Part shown: positions 47,100 to 59,395 of the stretch, piece by piece
Numbering within the stretch: position 1 is the first letter of the stretch
How the letters are laid out: the number at the start of each line of letters is the position of its first letter
NCBI GenBank assembly: GCA_037903475.1
Contig: JBAJFG010000019.1
Span: 8,493,001 to 8,557,000 of the forward strand
Length of the DNA stretch: 64,000 nt
Source of the DNA: Ancylostoma caninum
Taxonomy: Eukaryota; Nematoda; Chromadorea; Rhabditida; Ancylostomatidae
Direction of reading: 5' to 3'
The notes under the pieces: model-generated
Seen by the model: the letters and a program-made list of their open reading frames with translations, nothing else
Told to the model about the DNA's origin: nothing
The model's database searches: none
Made by a program: the position numbers and the translations under genes

Positions 47100-50000
47100 C
47101 AGAATTAGTAGAACTCATGGATGAAGGATTCCTCGGTTCAATCTGCCTTCTTTACACAAAGGAGTCTGTAGTTTTCCGACCAAGGTCCAAGTCGCAGTTA
47201 CGAAGTCCTCTCTGTTCACCTCATCTTTTACGAAGTCCCGTTTGCCTTGAGTTAAGTCCCTGCCGAACTCTGCTCTCGGCCCCCGAACATTTCGCTGTGG
47301 CTCTTATCAAATGTGTTGCCAAAAAAAAAATTATGAATCGCACAACAATTGCCAAGGTTATCAGGTCGGTTTCTTCGACAAAATGAGCATGTGGAGTTAA
47401 GAGCAAACTCTCGAAATAAGTAACAATTGAAGGTGGCCATTCTCACTCCAATACTTTTTCTAAGCCCTACAATGAAAAAGTACTTCCAAAATTCAAACTC
47501 TAGAAAATTGCAGGGAGAGCAGCCTCTTCTACGTGCATACATAAGGTGGGCAGTTACAGAAAAAAATGTCTCTTCGTAAATTGTCGGAAGCAATTATAAC
47601 ATGTGTGCGATTGTCTTATTTCCATAAAAAAAAACGTCCAAAACTTCATATAACCTACTTCCTCCTTCCTCTTGCTGGAAATTCTGAGCCCCACGTTTGC
47701 TGATTGTCTGTCAGGATTCAGGGATAAATAGCAACAAATATTTACCGACGTATTGGGACTACGTTATTGCGTTTATAGCCGGCTGGGGTGACCATATTAG
47801 GATACTGTGCAGTTTTGGAGGCGTCAGGCCGTAAACATAGCATTGAGGAAGGAGTAAGAAGCCTTCGTTATGTGTCAAATTACGGAACGAACCTATCAAA
47901 TGACACTGCTGAGTACATGTGTAGGTAGTATTGTACTGCGATCAGTTTTCTCATTTAGGAAAAACTCGTGTACGAGTACACCAACAACAACCCTCACGGC
48001 TCCTTATTAACATATTCAGCTTTTTCCGGAGGGATACCAGTTGCAGCTGAAAACATCATGAATTTAGAAAGTGTACTTTGAATTTAGTAGGGCTACCAAC
48101 ATGAATGACTACCTACATACTGATCATAGATGAATGATTGTTGTTGATGTGCTTAGGAAGCGAGCATGTTGTTGTAGGAAATTTTACGAGCCTTTTAAAG
48201 GATATGAGCATGCGCCTTCGGAAGCGTTGATCCGCTGCTTGAGGAAAAACAAGACCATGGAAGATAGAGTTCCTCTTCAGTTAAAAACGGGAAGAGACAA
48301 ATGTGGTTTGGAATGAGGATGAGACTGAACTCCTAGTTTTTGAGGTTTGTCCGAGTCACATGGAAATCCTATTCCTTTTTTTTTCGTGGAGGACGCATAT
48401 CTCCGCATACTTCTGCGTGCTAGTGTTACAACCGCATACGAAAATCAAGATGTGCCATAAGATTCCCCTTAATCTGTCAGAAGAAAACAACTATTGAACC
48501 AGAGATGGACCCATGGGCACGGACAGGAGAAATGAGTGGAGTCTCGGCCAGTTCGGATGCCCGAAACGGACTGCACCAGCATTTCAGAAAAAAATTGCTG
48601 CGTAAAAAAGACTATAAAGATAAACGAAAAGCAGTAAAAGATGGAGAAGGACTATGAAGAAGCAGTAATAAAAGTAGAAAAGTAACAAGGATCTGACAAG
48701 TGCACAGATCCAGAAATAGTAAAGGAGAAGTTGAACATAACGGGTAGCCCGAAGCCACCTCCACTCGGCATATCGTGAACAGCTCACGGCTGCATTTCTG
48801 GAGGCGTTGCTGCCTACCCCGTTACCCGAAATGGTCCGTAAATTGCGCATCCTAATATTGCCATTCAGTCTCCCATTTGCGAGAATCCACACCAGAAAAT
48901 TAATAACTAAGCCGGACACGAGCAGATTTATTTATTTGTTTATTTGCACAACGGGTGCAGTGAAGCAAACGAAACAACGCAGGAGAGAAATAAACACAAA
49001 AGAAACTTGCTATGAAAAGGAGCGTGGCCTTTTCACGCCACAACGAATTTGCTCGTACCAAATTAGAGGGTGGCGACAGAAGGTAGAGATTTAGTATGTG
49101 TCACAAGGAAGGGGTGAGTATAAAATGGAGGGTGGGGAGGCAAAAATTTCATATTCATTTGGAAACACTTTATCTGCACTTAGTACACTGACAGAGACCG
49201 TAGCCGCCCCATCATGAATCTGTCAAACACATCCTTCCTTATTAATTATGAAAGTGTCATTAGCGTGAACAATTTCGTCCCTTGAAGAGACTACTAAGGG
49301 AACTTTTTGAACTCTAGCTGAAGTGTGCCTTAGCAGTACTTTCTCGGCGTGTTTTTGGCGCACGGCTGATGCACCCATTTAGAATTAATTGCTCTTCAGG
49401 AACGAAAGTTTTCGTGGAAGCAGATTCTATCGAGATTTTCCTACTTTTTTCTGAAATTTTGGTGAAAAATTTGAATTCCCCTCGATTTGTAAAGACTCCC
49501 CGTTTAGAGTTTATTCCGTTTAACCATCAGCACCTTATGCCTCCGTCAGACCTCAGTTTTCACACAATGCATACAACATCATCCACAAGCAAACAAACAT
49601 AAGCAAATCAGCAAAAGTACCGTTCAGCGAGATAGAGAATATCCTTTGAAAACTTGAATTTTTATGTTTTGTGGTTCTCACATTAGGCACTGTTTCGCTA
49701 TCGATTCATTTGAAAGCTAACCCTGCGCAAAAGTTTCATTTCTATCGCGTTTTTTACGATGTAGAAAAAAAGCTAATGTTTTTCACTGAAGCTTCTCTTT
49801 TACTGAGTTTTTGCAAATGCACTAATCGTAGTTTTCATTGCAATCCCTGGGTTTGACAGCCGTTGTGAACCGATGGCAGGACAAGGAAATGTTCGGCTAT
49901 GCCTCCACATTTCCCTAATCAAAAATAAGAGCTCCAAATAAGCAAGGATATACCGTTGATCCAGTGATAAAACCCTTGTAATTCAGATAAGTGATTCCGA

Positions 50001-52640
50001 TATATGAAGGGTTGAAAAAAGCAACAAATAATTTCTGCAAGCAAAATATTTGAGCATCGCAAAAAATTCAATGTCTCTTCTATAATTTCACCTCGGGAAG
50101 CCCTAAAGTATGTGTTTTGCATGGGATTGATGCAGAAAAGCCCTGTGCTTTTTTGCATCAATCTTGTGCAAGAGAGAACTCATGCAAAACACGTTTTTTA
50201 AAGCATTCATTACCAACAGCACAACGCAGCAATGATTAAATCCATTGAAACCCATACAACGCATCGAAACTACACGCATCGCGTCATGCTGTGCTAATTC
50301 GAGTTCGAAAACCATGAGATACGTTCGAATTGCTCGGAGCAGATTCATGCACGATAGGCCTTCTAGGCTTCTTGAGTTATACATTTACAGTAAATAAAAT
50401 AAAGCAAAGCTATAGCAGGGAAAAATCAAATTTGTCTGCTTTTTGTTCATGCTCGCTTATAAGGCTAAAAATGGGTAGAAGCAGTAATATTATCGGAAAA
50501 TAAAGAATAATATCAACAAAGAAGAGCTCATCAAGAAAAGAAAGGCATTGCGAACTCGTCTCGTGACACACAGCTGTCAACAAGATTTGTCGTCTAAAAC
50601 CGACATTATCCACCCATCAGCTCATAGCTTCTTACTTGACTGGCCATTCCGCTTTATCTGCTATCTGCGTGGAGAATTTCCAACAAAAAATCATTCAAAA
50701 TAAGAAAAAACGCAAAAAAAAACAGAAAAAAGAGGAAAAAGTAGAAGAGAAGAAAGTGTTTGCTTTGTCTCTAGCTTCGAATGAGTCATATCTTTCCCTC
50801 TAGAATATTCACCGCTTTCCTATCCCTATCTGCCAGAACTCCGGAGGCATCGGATCGAGGAATTTTGACATCTCACTTCTGAGTCTCTATTGCTTACTGA
50901 GCCTCAGTTTCCAAAGATGGTTGTTCATGGCCAAGAAAAGGTGATGTCCGATAGAGACAGGTCTGGCGTCTGTGACAGAAATTCTAGGTGTGACGAAATT
51001 CACAACCGAGATTCTGAGTCTGACAGAAATTCTCAACCAAGATCCTGAGTCTTCTCACGACTTGCGCTTCCCATGCGCAGGTGAGCATTATCTTGCAGAA
51101 AATAAAACAGTTGCTCGTTTTCGGCGTTTTTCACAGAAGGCGCTTGCCAACTTCAGGATTTAGGTAGCGCAGAGTCCGCCCATCACTGATGCCACTACTT
51201 AGGAACTCGTGGTTAAGCATCTCTCGAGGGTCCACCAACAGCATAGAAAAACCTTCTTCCTGGGCAGATGTGTTTTTGACTGGTTAGGAAGTGATTTCAA
51301 ACACGGAATCCACAGGAGCTACTGTGCGTTGTTTGCGCATAGGAATGATCTTCGGTACCCAATCACAATATCCTTCATAAAGTCCCTCCCATGTGGGCGA
51401 GGAAACAGCGACTCATCGATGCTCGCCCTGCATGACTTGTCAGATTCGCACAATTGTGGGGTACTCAGGTCCAGACAGCATTATTATAACCAAGACCGTC
51501 AGGATGTCTGACGACCGTGGCATCCAGAGCATGTCTGACTTTCAAGCGCTATTTCGGCAGACTCGTGGCCCTGGCACCACCGAGAGACTGTGGAATGGTA
51601 AATAATTTTCTCTTTAAATGCAGGATATATATTGGCATTGGCTCTTCTTACAGGATGTTCTTGCAGGAAACCATAATAGATAAAGGAACAAAGTTAGACT
51701 AGACTGGCAGACGATATTATTACCCAAACACTAGTAGAAATTCCCTGGAATGCCCCCAAGTAGAAAGCTATAATAGAAAGCTTCGAGAACACACTACCTT
51801 ATACCGACACAAGATCCTAGCGGTCAAGCTGCTATTGCGTTTTAGAAATGAAAGTGGAGGGTTTTGCGGAACTTTTTCGCCAATCCAATAGTTCTGATAC
51901 CCTTACCAACTCCTATCAATAATGAAGACTATGACCATTTTTTCCACATGAAAAAAAAACTAGAGCAATACACCTTTTTTATGTTTCTTTGTTTACTACT
52001 GGGGGACATGTTTGCTACTGAGATTGGAATTCCTAGTCAACAGCTGGCAAGACTTTGAGAAAAACCATAGCAGAACATGAGAATAAGCACGAGTTGCCGT
52101 CTTTCGTGCAAAACTGTGCAGTGGCACAAAACCACAAACTTGAAGAAAAAAAAAGGGGGGGGGCTGTTTATTCCGTGGGCGTGGCTTCACTTGGTTGAAT
52201 TGCTACACCACCGGACAAAACGTTAAACTTCTGGATAACCAGGTATGTTGTCGGACATACACGTTGCCTTATCGAAAACACTGGGGTTCTACGAAAAGGC
52301 GGCAACAAAAATGATAGCCAAATGGATTGTTGTATTCCTTTGTACTTTCAATTTGTTCATGCCGTTACCTGGCAGCATTGAAGCACGGACAATGTCCGGA
52401 TAACGAAGCGGGTAAAAGATTCGCGTAACGGTTGAACGGGTGGTCGGGTAGACAATCCGCTAACATTTGCTAGTGGGATTCGCAATGAAATCAAAATTGT
52501 CGATAATAGCGACTAGCAATGTGCTCCAGTAAAATGATCAGAAAAGATTTCTTTCTCATGAATTTTTCTTGTTGACATCTTATCATAGATCTGAACTAGC
52601 GACTACAGGGCAATGCTGACATTCCGCGCCGACATCACAC
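47100..52640. other. No gene securely recognised
   Basis: A minus-strand frame at 47593-47252 with several Cys, and frames at 50384-50103 and 51209-51511, show no known domain. On the minus strand a short frame after a TTTTCAG at about 48044 reads ATGIPPEKAEYVNKEP then stop, which looks coding, but no partner exon was found. T/A-rich simple sequence occurs near 48925-48955. Confidence 0.3.
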
Positions 52641-52654
52641 GCTCGCGATGGCTG

Positions 52655-52662
52655 TATATAAG
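52655..52662 (+). promoter_or_regulatory. TATA-box-like motif in GC-rich, LTR-like context
   Basis: TATATAAG preceded by GC-rich sequence and followed by pyrimidine-rich and C-rich sequence to about 52800. The layout resembles the promoter of a long terminal repeat or of a small gene. No matching second LTR, polyprotein or target duplication was found, so the assignment is weak. Confidence 0.2.
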
Positions 52663-53833
52663 ATTCTTCTTGTCTCAGGGGCACAAGAGGGAAAAGACCG
52701 AGCCCCACTTCGCCCACTGTCTTCAATAACTCGCACCAAAACCCCACGTCGTTCATCTCATTCGACTAACTCGACTATCCGGTAATTTTCCTCAGTAACA
52801 TCGCCGGTATGATTTCAAGGCTCGCGGGGCAGGCAGATTTGCTGTGAGTTCCAAAACTTAATTCACAATAACTTTCGGTGCATCGGCCAAGAATCAACAT
52901 GAACAGAAATAGAAATAGAGAATTCTTCAAGCAAATTTCTTCCAAGTCATATTGAAATTAATACATGCCGCTAAAAGAACACCGCTAGGAAACGTATACA
53001 GTCGCATTTGCAATGATACACCTACTCACCCACATCACAGTGATTAGATATTAGTTTTGTAATAGGCAACAAACATGACGTGATTACTCATTTCCGCTGC
53101 AAGCATCACACGACCGTAGCCCCCTGGATTAGAGATGTGCCGACATGGACGCAAAAAATCGCACGTCACCCTGGGTACGCCTCTGCACGATTATCTATCG
53201 TGGGAAAGCTATACACAAGTTGAACTTGTGCTGTTCCCATAATGCACTCTGAGATGATGCCCTCCACTATGAATGAGCGAGGTGGTTCCGGCATGATTGT
53301 TGGATGGCTGACGTCAAAAGGAGAATCATCTCTCCATATAACCAGCGGAAGCGTTATTCCGGCAAAAAACGGCTGGGATTTCGTCTGGAGGATAAAATGT
53401 GTGAACTATGTGGACATACAAAGTGTTTTCGATTTATTTGTTTATATATTGAAATTATCAAATGCGTTCAAGCTTCTCCTTACGAGGATAGTAAGGCACT
53501 AGGTGGTCAAAACAGTGAATAAGAACAAAAATAACCGTGAAGAGATATGTAGGTCATCAGCTGATATTCAAAGGGGAATAAAGGTTTTCGCAACTTGCAT
53601 GGTGCTTTTTCGGCTTTCCCATTTCTATACGTCACCACGTACCTATAGTATATCCGAGTGGAAGCTCTCTCACCCTGCAAAGGCATCACAGAACTAGAAA
53701 AAACAGCCCAGTGGTTTGCATTTACCTAGTCAGAGAGAGGCCGCAGTGTCGTCGGTGGAGAGTATTCTCCAGCGACAACAGGGAAGGAAAACGCTTAACT
53801 TGCTCTTATTTTTAATTTCTTCTACATATTCAG

Positions 53834-53941
53834 GTGAAATGGACAGAACCTCCAAGTAAATATGGCAATTTGCATATTTTCGGACCTGACTGGGTTAGAC
53901 CTATTTGGGAAACGGCAATGAGGAAGCTCCATGATCTATAG
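53834..53941 (+). CDS. Candidate C-terminal exon of an unrecognised gene, 35 aa
   Basis: After the acceptor TCTACATATTCAG the plus strand reads 35 codons and a TAG stop. The residues include KWTEPPSKYGNLHIFGPDW followed by VRPIWETAMRKLHDL. The aromatic, structured composition and the strong acceptor make it look like a true terminal exon in phase 0. I could not place an upstream exon with certainty; a short frame reading SNIAGMISRLAGQADLL before a GTGAGT donor at 52848 is a possible relation but its phase does not fit. Product unknown. Confidence 0.3.
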   Translation: MKWTEPPSKYGNLHIFGPDWVRPIWETAMRKLHDL

Positions 53942-54144
53942 ATGATAGATGAATCATCAATAACTTCAGGAGCTGTGGCATTCCTTCCTTAGATTCCGGA
54001 CTGTCCCACGGCTACACATATGTAGCCCCAGAACCTATTCTACCAGATTCACTAAATTATCTACAACTGCTTTGCCAAATTTAGCTAAGAACTATATAAT
54101 CCCTACTGAAAATGCTGGAAATTCACTAAGAAACCTGGAGACTT

Positions 54145-54201
54145 AGAGAATAAGAGAATAGGAGAATAAGAATAAGAGAACAAGAGAATAGGAGAATAAG
54201 A
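54145..54201 (+). repeat. GAGAATAA-type microsatellite
   Basis: Imperfect repeats of GAGAATAA/GAGAATAG with interspersed AATAAGAG and a single GAACAAGAG unit. Confidence 0.85.
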
Positions 54202-55176
54202 CCGGTCGGGGTTGGAGGTTAGGAATCAACCAAGAAACAAGTCATGAAGGAAGAACCACGATATACTGAACCTCGACGTTGTTGCCTTTCAAAATAAACC
54301 TTAACTCATTGAAATGTGGCCTTATATTTTTAGAACGTTCAAAAAATGGAAAACTAAACTAGTTCATGAAAATGTTCAAAAATCGGAGTAGAGTCATTAT
54401 AGCATGTGATAAGTACGAAAGAAAAGATAAAAAGGCTCAAAAGTTGCAGGAGAAATCGCCTCACTTATCTAAGCTTCAGCCGCGTATGAGGCCTCACACT
54501 CTATCCAAGTATGATTTTCATTCTTTTTTGACTGTGCAACGCTTTGCTCTTCAAAACTGATAGCACAGTTCCTTTGAAGGGTGGGAAAAAATAAATAAAT
54601 AACTAGATGTACGTATGGTAGAGAAAACATCTACATGAATCTCTCGAAGATTCGAAATAGAAGTGAAGCCAGTCACTTTCCAAGAGATTCGTTGACGTGA
54701 ATATACGAGATCAACACCATGTTTTTGCACACCCTCGTAGGATTACACCTCAATAAGGGGTGTTTCGAAGAAAGTCCTCCCTTGGAAGTAATAAGAAGCA
54801 CTACACAGTAATATAATAGTTATTAGTTCAATAGAATCGACAACAACCAGCTGCTCCGAGAGTAAAGAAGTGAGAGAAAACCTTTCAACTCATATTTCAT
54901 TTCTACAGTACGACTACTAATGTAATAGTAGATCAAAACTCTAACTGATAACTTATTCAGAACTGAAATCTGTGCTGGGATTTATGAAACGGCGACACGG
55001 TATACCCGGCTTCGCTCGGGTGTTTTACTATTCCATTACCGATCATTTCACCAGAAATGTCCATAGTTCTGGCGATCAGCATATCAGCAGAACTTGAATA
55101 ACACTTTTCCACCAACTCGTAAGCGGAAAGTCAGCAAACTATTTCAATGACACTTTCGTGGAAAAGCTGCATTTAT

Positions 55177-55556
55177 AGTGCATCGGAGTCCGATCCGCTC
55201 GGATCACAAAAGAAGAGCACTGATGTCGGAAGAGGATCGATACGTACCAGTGGCGGACGCGGAAACTGGGCGGGAGGGGGGGGGGGGAAATCGGGGTCTC
55301 CGACGTTTTGGGGAACCAGACGGAAAATAAAATTAATAGAATTATTAATTATAATAATAAAAAATTAATAAAAATTATATTAAAAATAATATTGGAAATA
55401 AACGAGTAAAAATGAAGTAATACAAGATTTTTATATGTATTGAAGAGTAATTTCAAAAATTTGCCGACCCATTCTCGGGGGGGTGGGCGCCTCCCCCCTG
55501 CGTCCGGCACTGATACGTACTCTTCGTTATCTAGCCGGATCGGACTCTGATGCACT
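55177..55556. repeat. 21-bp inverted arms split by the hAT MITE
   Basis: AGTGCATCGGAGTCCGATCCG at 55177-55197 pairs with its complement at 55536-55556 (20 of 21). With the 265-bp MITE and one copy of its target removed, the arms would be about 65 bases apart, so a pre-existing hairpin or small element was the insertion target. Confidence 0.8.
55248..55512 (-). mobile_element. hAT-type MITE, copy 2, inverted, with perfect 8-bp target duplication
   Basis: The 265-bp element begins CAGTGGCGGACGC and ends GCGTCCGGCACTG, flanked by ATACGTAC at 55240-55247 and 55513-55520. Its interior matches copy 1 (6086-6357) in reverse orientation: GACCCATTCTCGGGG near the right end and GTCTCCGACGTTTTGGGGAACCAGACGG near the left. 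Terminal repeats match at 13 of 15 positions against 15 of 15 in copy 1, so it has decayed slightly more. Confidence 0.9.
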
Positions 55557-55679
55557 GTGCACTGTAACTACCGTGGTTAGGCGTGTTCCTTTAATCCAGT
55601 AGATATATACTCACCCGTACCTTTTTAGAAGCGGGAACAGAACAGAGAATCACTGTGTCGGTGTATTCGTGCAAAATAA

Positions 55680-56035
55680 TTGTCATATTCATGTTCAACA
55701 CATTGAGGAACCCCAGCGACATGTCTTCACTGCCCCATAGGCAAGGATAGTGAAAAATCAATAAAATCGGTAAATCAATATTTTATGCAAAACAGTGATC
55801 AGAACCGTATCCATCGCACTCGAAAACCACGGTAGACATGTCCTTGCCTGTCCTCGAGTGAAAATGAAAAAAATCGATAAAACCGGTGAATCGATACATA
55901 TCTCGTGTAAAACGGTTCTGATACACGTGTTCAGCGTGTTGAGGGACGCAAGTGTTCATGTCCTCGGCAACCACCGGGCAAAGATGGCGAGAGTCGATAA
56001 AATCGATATAATCGATAAATCAATAGATAATCCTA
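55680..56035 (+). repeat. Three diverged tandem units of about 120 bp
   Basis: Units start near 55680, 55799 and 55917. Each contains a GACATGTC/TTCATGTCC motif, a short purine run, and a ATCGATAAAATCGGT-like block rich in ATCGAT, then a TTTTATGCAAAAC/CTCGTGTAAAAC motif. They form the middle of the composite repeat. Confidence 0.6.
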
Positions 56036-56254
56036 GGTGTGAAGTAGCCTATAACCTCTGCCGGCCCGCGAAGGATGTGCATACAAAATTTGGTCCGGAT
56101 CGGTTCACCCTTCGCGATTTCTATTCATTACATCATACAGACATACATACAAACATTTACTTTTATATATACAGACAGGTGACGAAGCAAACCAACCATG
56201 GTTGACGTGATTGGTTATCGTATAGACTGGACAATGCTAGGAAACGCAGGATGC

Positions 56255-56290
56255 GAAAGTTGGCTAGCTAGCACGGTTTCGCTTGGTTAT
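56255..56290 (+). repeat. Second head of the GGCTTCGCTCGG family just after the composite repeat
   Basis: GCTAGCTAGCACGGTTTCGCTTGGTTATGCG resembles the head near 38245 (GCTAGCTTGGCTTCGCTCGGTTATAC). It begins 65 bases after the preceding tail, as if copies were arranged in tandem. Confidence 0.45.
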
Positions 56291-56299
56291 GCGTTCATG

Positions 56300-58960
56300 G
56301 AGACTGGCCCTGTCTGAAGCTAGTAGCGAAAGGCAAATGCATAATCAGGGTGGTCTAAAATTACGGAAACAAGATCACAGCGTACATTATTCGGCTTCTC
56401 TTAAGTTTTGGCATTCCGCCTACCATTTCCCCTGGTTCATCTGTTCAATCGTAAAGCTTCTTCCAGAACAATGACCTACACTAACTATTCTGTGAATGTC
56501 TCAGCCGTCAATTAACCGCACTTTCATCACACAATTACGCTGGTTGTGGTGTCAATGTGCATTTGGTATGCTAACGTGCAAGATTTTGCAGGAGCGTCGG
56601 TTACCAATACGTTGAAGACTAGAAGGGGCGAGCAATATGAAAACATCAGAATCGTTTAGAAAGGCTTCCTAGTTTGTTTATTTGATACAAGCCCGGGTAA
56701 GATGCGCCGATATCCACCGAGCTTTGACCATGCATATCAAAACAAATCACCATAACCTAGTGTATAAAGATGGAAATAGCCCTCGTAGAATCAATATGGT
56801 ATTTTTATGGGAATAATATGCTCTACTTGCTCATCTAAACAATAAAAAAGTGGAAATAGCAGTAACAGAGGTTTTCCCTCCGATTTTGCGCTTTAAGCCA
56901 TGTCCGCTTCAGTATTCTTGTAATTCCTTACTATCCTACGGAATTGAAGCATAATGATTCATTATTATTTATTATCTTCGATTTTGTGTATAGTGCTCGT
57001 CCAATTTTCTTTCAGCTGATAGTTGGCCTTGCTTACTTAACAATATTCTAAAGCCATGAAGACCACACATACGAACCTTTCGGAACGGTTCTTTCTGGCA
57101 CACTTTTCCCCAGCCAGCAGATATTTCCTGCTCAGATAGCTTAGAGAGTAGAAATTTCAAGAGAATGTAACTTCTCGTCATTCTATGATCATGATCATGT
57201 GCTCATTTCTCTTTAATTCTCATTCTTTTACTTCTATAGCTCCATAGCTCTGAAAAATCATGAAGCATCTGTCCAATTAAGTACTCAAGTCTGGTGAGCA
57301 CCTGTAGTAGATAATTTCTATTGCATTACAGCTGAACCTTTTTACTGAACCACATGATTCAATCTCAAACCACCACTCAATCATACATAGTGAGCCTTGA
57401 ACGTCGAGCTACAAAGCGGTGTTTCGTTAACGTTTTCGGAAATCAAAACCAAAGAAAAAAGATGAATAGGGTAGTAAAAGTATTGACAAATAGAGGGTAA
57501 GAGGGCGCAAAGGGTTGGAGTGTAGGTTTTTCCAATAGATTTCATCTTTGCGAATCGAACAATGAGAAGCGAAGCAATGAGGAACAAAGCGAATTGAGTT
57601 AAAACGGAGCATATTCCATATTTTCTTAGAGTATCGTTTTTTCCGATTCCCAGAATGCGCCAAAAGTGAATACGACCACAGCTATCTCGAGAGTGTACAT
57701 TTCTATCATGTTGAAGGTGCATGACACATCTGTAATGCCTGTGGTGCACGCGTTTGGAAACTACCAGAATTTGATATAAGAGCAACAATTTAGCACTGCT
57801 TGGAAAGAGGGAGAAGGTGGACACATCCAGGGGTATACTGTTTGTGTTGACCACCTTATAAATTCAGCCATCACATCCCCCCCCCCCCCTCCCCAGAAGT
57901 ATTCGCTTTTACCTCAACTATTTCTGTGAGCCGCATGTGTTACTCCACAGTCTGTGAAAACAGGAGGCAGAAGCAGTCAATGGGGGCAGCGGCGGTGCTG
58001 CTGTGACGGACATGAGAAAACGGTTGTGAAGTGCTAATAAGAAGGGATCATATGGCGAAGTACCATCTGAGATGTGTATTCATCTGTTCTATGAGCCAAT
58101 TAAGGACACTATTCGTGTTCTTCAGCATCAGGATACCGCTTTCATGTTAAAGGATGGGACAACACAGAGGTGTGCACTTAATAGATCTGACTAATTCGTA
58201 GACATGAGATGAAATTCTCGAACTGTACTCGTAGCAATCAACGCCATTCATGAAGATTTACAATCAGCAAATGTCCTCTGAACGACCTTAGAGGGAGATG
58301 CTGACACAAGCAGTACAAATTTTCTATATAAATAGTTACGATCAAGCGCGTGGGTGGTTCTAGACAACCTCAAAGAATTCATAGCACTCAATACACCCAA
58401 CGTCTGACAACGCTAGTCCGAACTTTAGCGTATGTATATTGCTTAGTAAAATAAAAATAAGTGAAAAATAAGCTGGGAAAAGTAAAAATAAATTAAAGGA
58501 GTATTCTCACAAGATGATGTCTTCGATTGAAGAAGTTATTTTAATACTTCTTTCTGTGAAAATCTTACTGAATGAAAATCTACACATGAAAAACATCACG
58601 AAGGACACCACCTATCAACCTAAATACAGCAGAAGCGCGAGCACAGACATCATCAAAGTGGTCATGTTCAAGAGTCAGAGAACATAAAGATTACTGTATG
58701 AAGGATTGCAGAATTTCTGCAGACTACCAATAAGTATTTACTGAAAGACTTATGGTATGACCTAAGATATCTTAAACCATCAATTAATATTGTTGTGTTA
58801 CAAGTTCTTGATTTACCGGAGGCAATTTTTGCATTGGAACACAAGCAATAAACAATTTTCAGTACAAAGGGCTTTGCATATCATGCAAGTCGAGGTTTTG
58901 TGGATGCATGGTGTATGGTGGTGATAAACATCCTCTTTCGTGTGGTGGAACATCCGAATA
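56300..58960. other. No gene securely recognised; two competing frames at 57.4-57.9 kb
   Basis: On the minus strand a 157-codon frame (57854-57381) overlaps a shorter frame at 57760-57626 that follows a GGTAG acceptor-like site and ends in a stop. Both contain hydrophobic stretches. Neither has a recognised domain. A C-rich run of 11 lies near 57879. The rest shows nothing. Confidence 0.3.
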
Positions 58961-58968
58961 ATCACACC

Positions 58969-59175
58969 TCAACTATTTCTGGAATAATGGACCAGATCAA
59001 TAAATACGTAACTCGAATTTTTGGCTTTTGTGGCCAAGAACACCCTTGGTCCAGCTGAGATGATTTCTTCGAAATTCAAGACGGTTCCACAAGAACGAAG
59101 GAAGATCTTTCTGAGACGTGGATAATCAATGGTGAGTTTGCACCTGCACGATAAAATTTCCACAGAGTCCACCAA
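58969..59175 (-). CDS. Candidate exon, weakly CUB-like
   Basis: A minus-strand frame of 68 codons begins directly after a CAGTAG acceptor-like site and ends in a stop. It contains LRKIFLRSCGTVLNFEE followed by IISAGPRVFLATKAKNSSY and a hydrophobic FIDLVHY strand. The order CG, then ISxGP, then FL, then a strand resembles the second half of a CUB or nematode CUB-like domain. The resemblance is slight, no partner exon was found, and the plus strand has its own open frame across the same bases, so the strand is uncertain. Confidence 0.2.
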   Translation of the reverse strand: MVDSVEILSCRCKLTIDYPRLRKIFLRSCGTVLNFEEIISAGPRVFLATKAKNSSYVFIDLVHYSRNS

Positions 59176-59395
59176 CTACTGGAGGAAAAATATCTGAATA
59201 TCACTAGATTGCACCAAAATACTACGTGGCTAAAACATAGCTACGGTTCCCATCTTGCTTCAGTTGCCGTCTTACTATGGCTGAGCCCTACCAAGACCGT
59301 CTGGTCAATATCCACTTCTTCAGCGCCTTGATTCGACTAATCATCCAAAACCAACGAGGACATCGTTCTTTTGTAGTATCTGTGTAGAGACGTGA

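Larger units (their letters stand above)
55000..56190 (+). mobile_element. Composite non-autonomous repeat with CGGCTTCGCTCGGG head and ACATACATAC tail
   Basis: The head TACCCGGCTTCGCTCGGGTG lies near 55001. The tail near 56030-56190 contains GCCGGCCCGCGAAGGATG, TTTGGTCCGGATCGGTTCA and a short ACATACATAC-type tetranucleotide run, as seen at 3' ends of many retroposon families. Between them are an inverted repeat (55177-55556), the inserted hAT MITE, and three diverged 120-bp tandem units. A 136-codon frame at 55795-56205 lies wholly inside the repeat and is not a gene. Related heads occur near 38245 and 56262. Family and mechanism are inferred. Confidence 0.5.

Noticed and set aside
52682..52850. 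Two exons separated by GTAATTTTCCTCAG
   Set aside because: The implied intron would be only 14 bases long.
55795..56205. 136-codon plus-strand ORF
   Set aside because: It lies wholly within the composite repeat with three tandem units; the openness comes from repeat structure.
59000..59131. Plus-strand exon reading FFEIQDGSTRTKEDLSE before a GTGAGT donor, reminiscent of a CUB motif
   Set aside because: No acceptor fits that frame and the minus-strand frame across the same bases is longer; kept only as uncertainty on strand.
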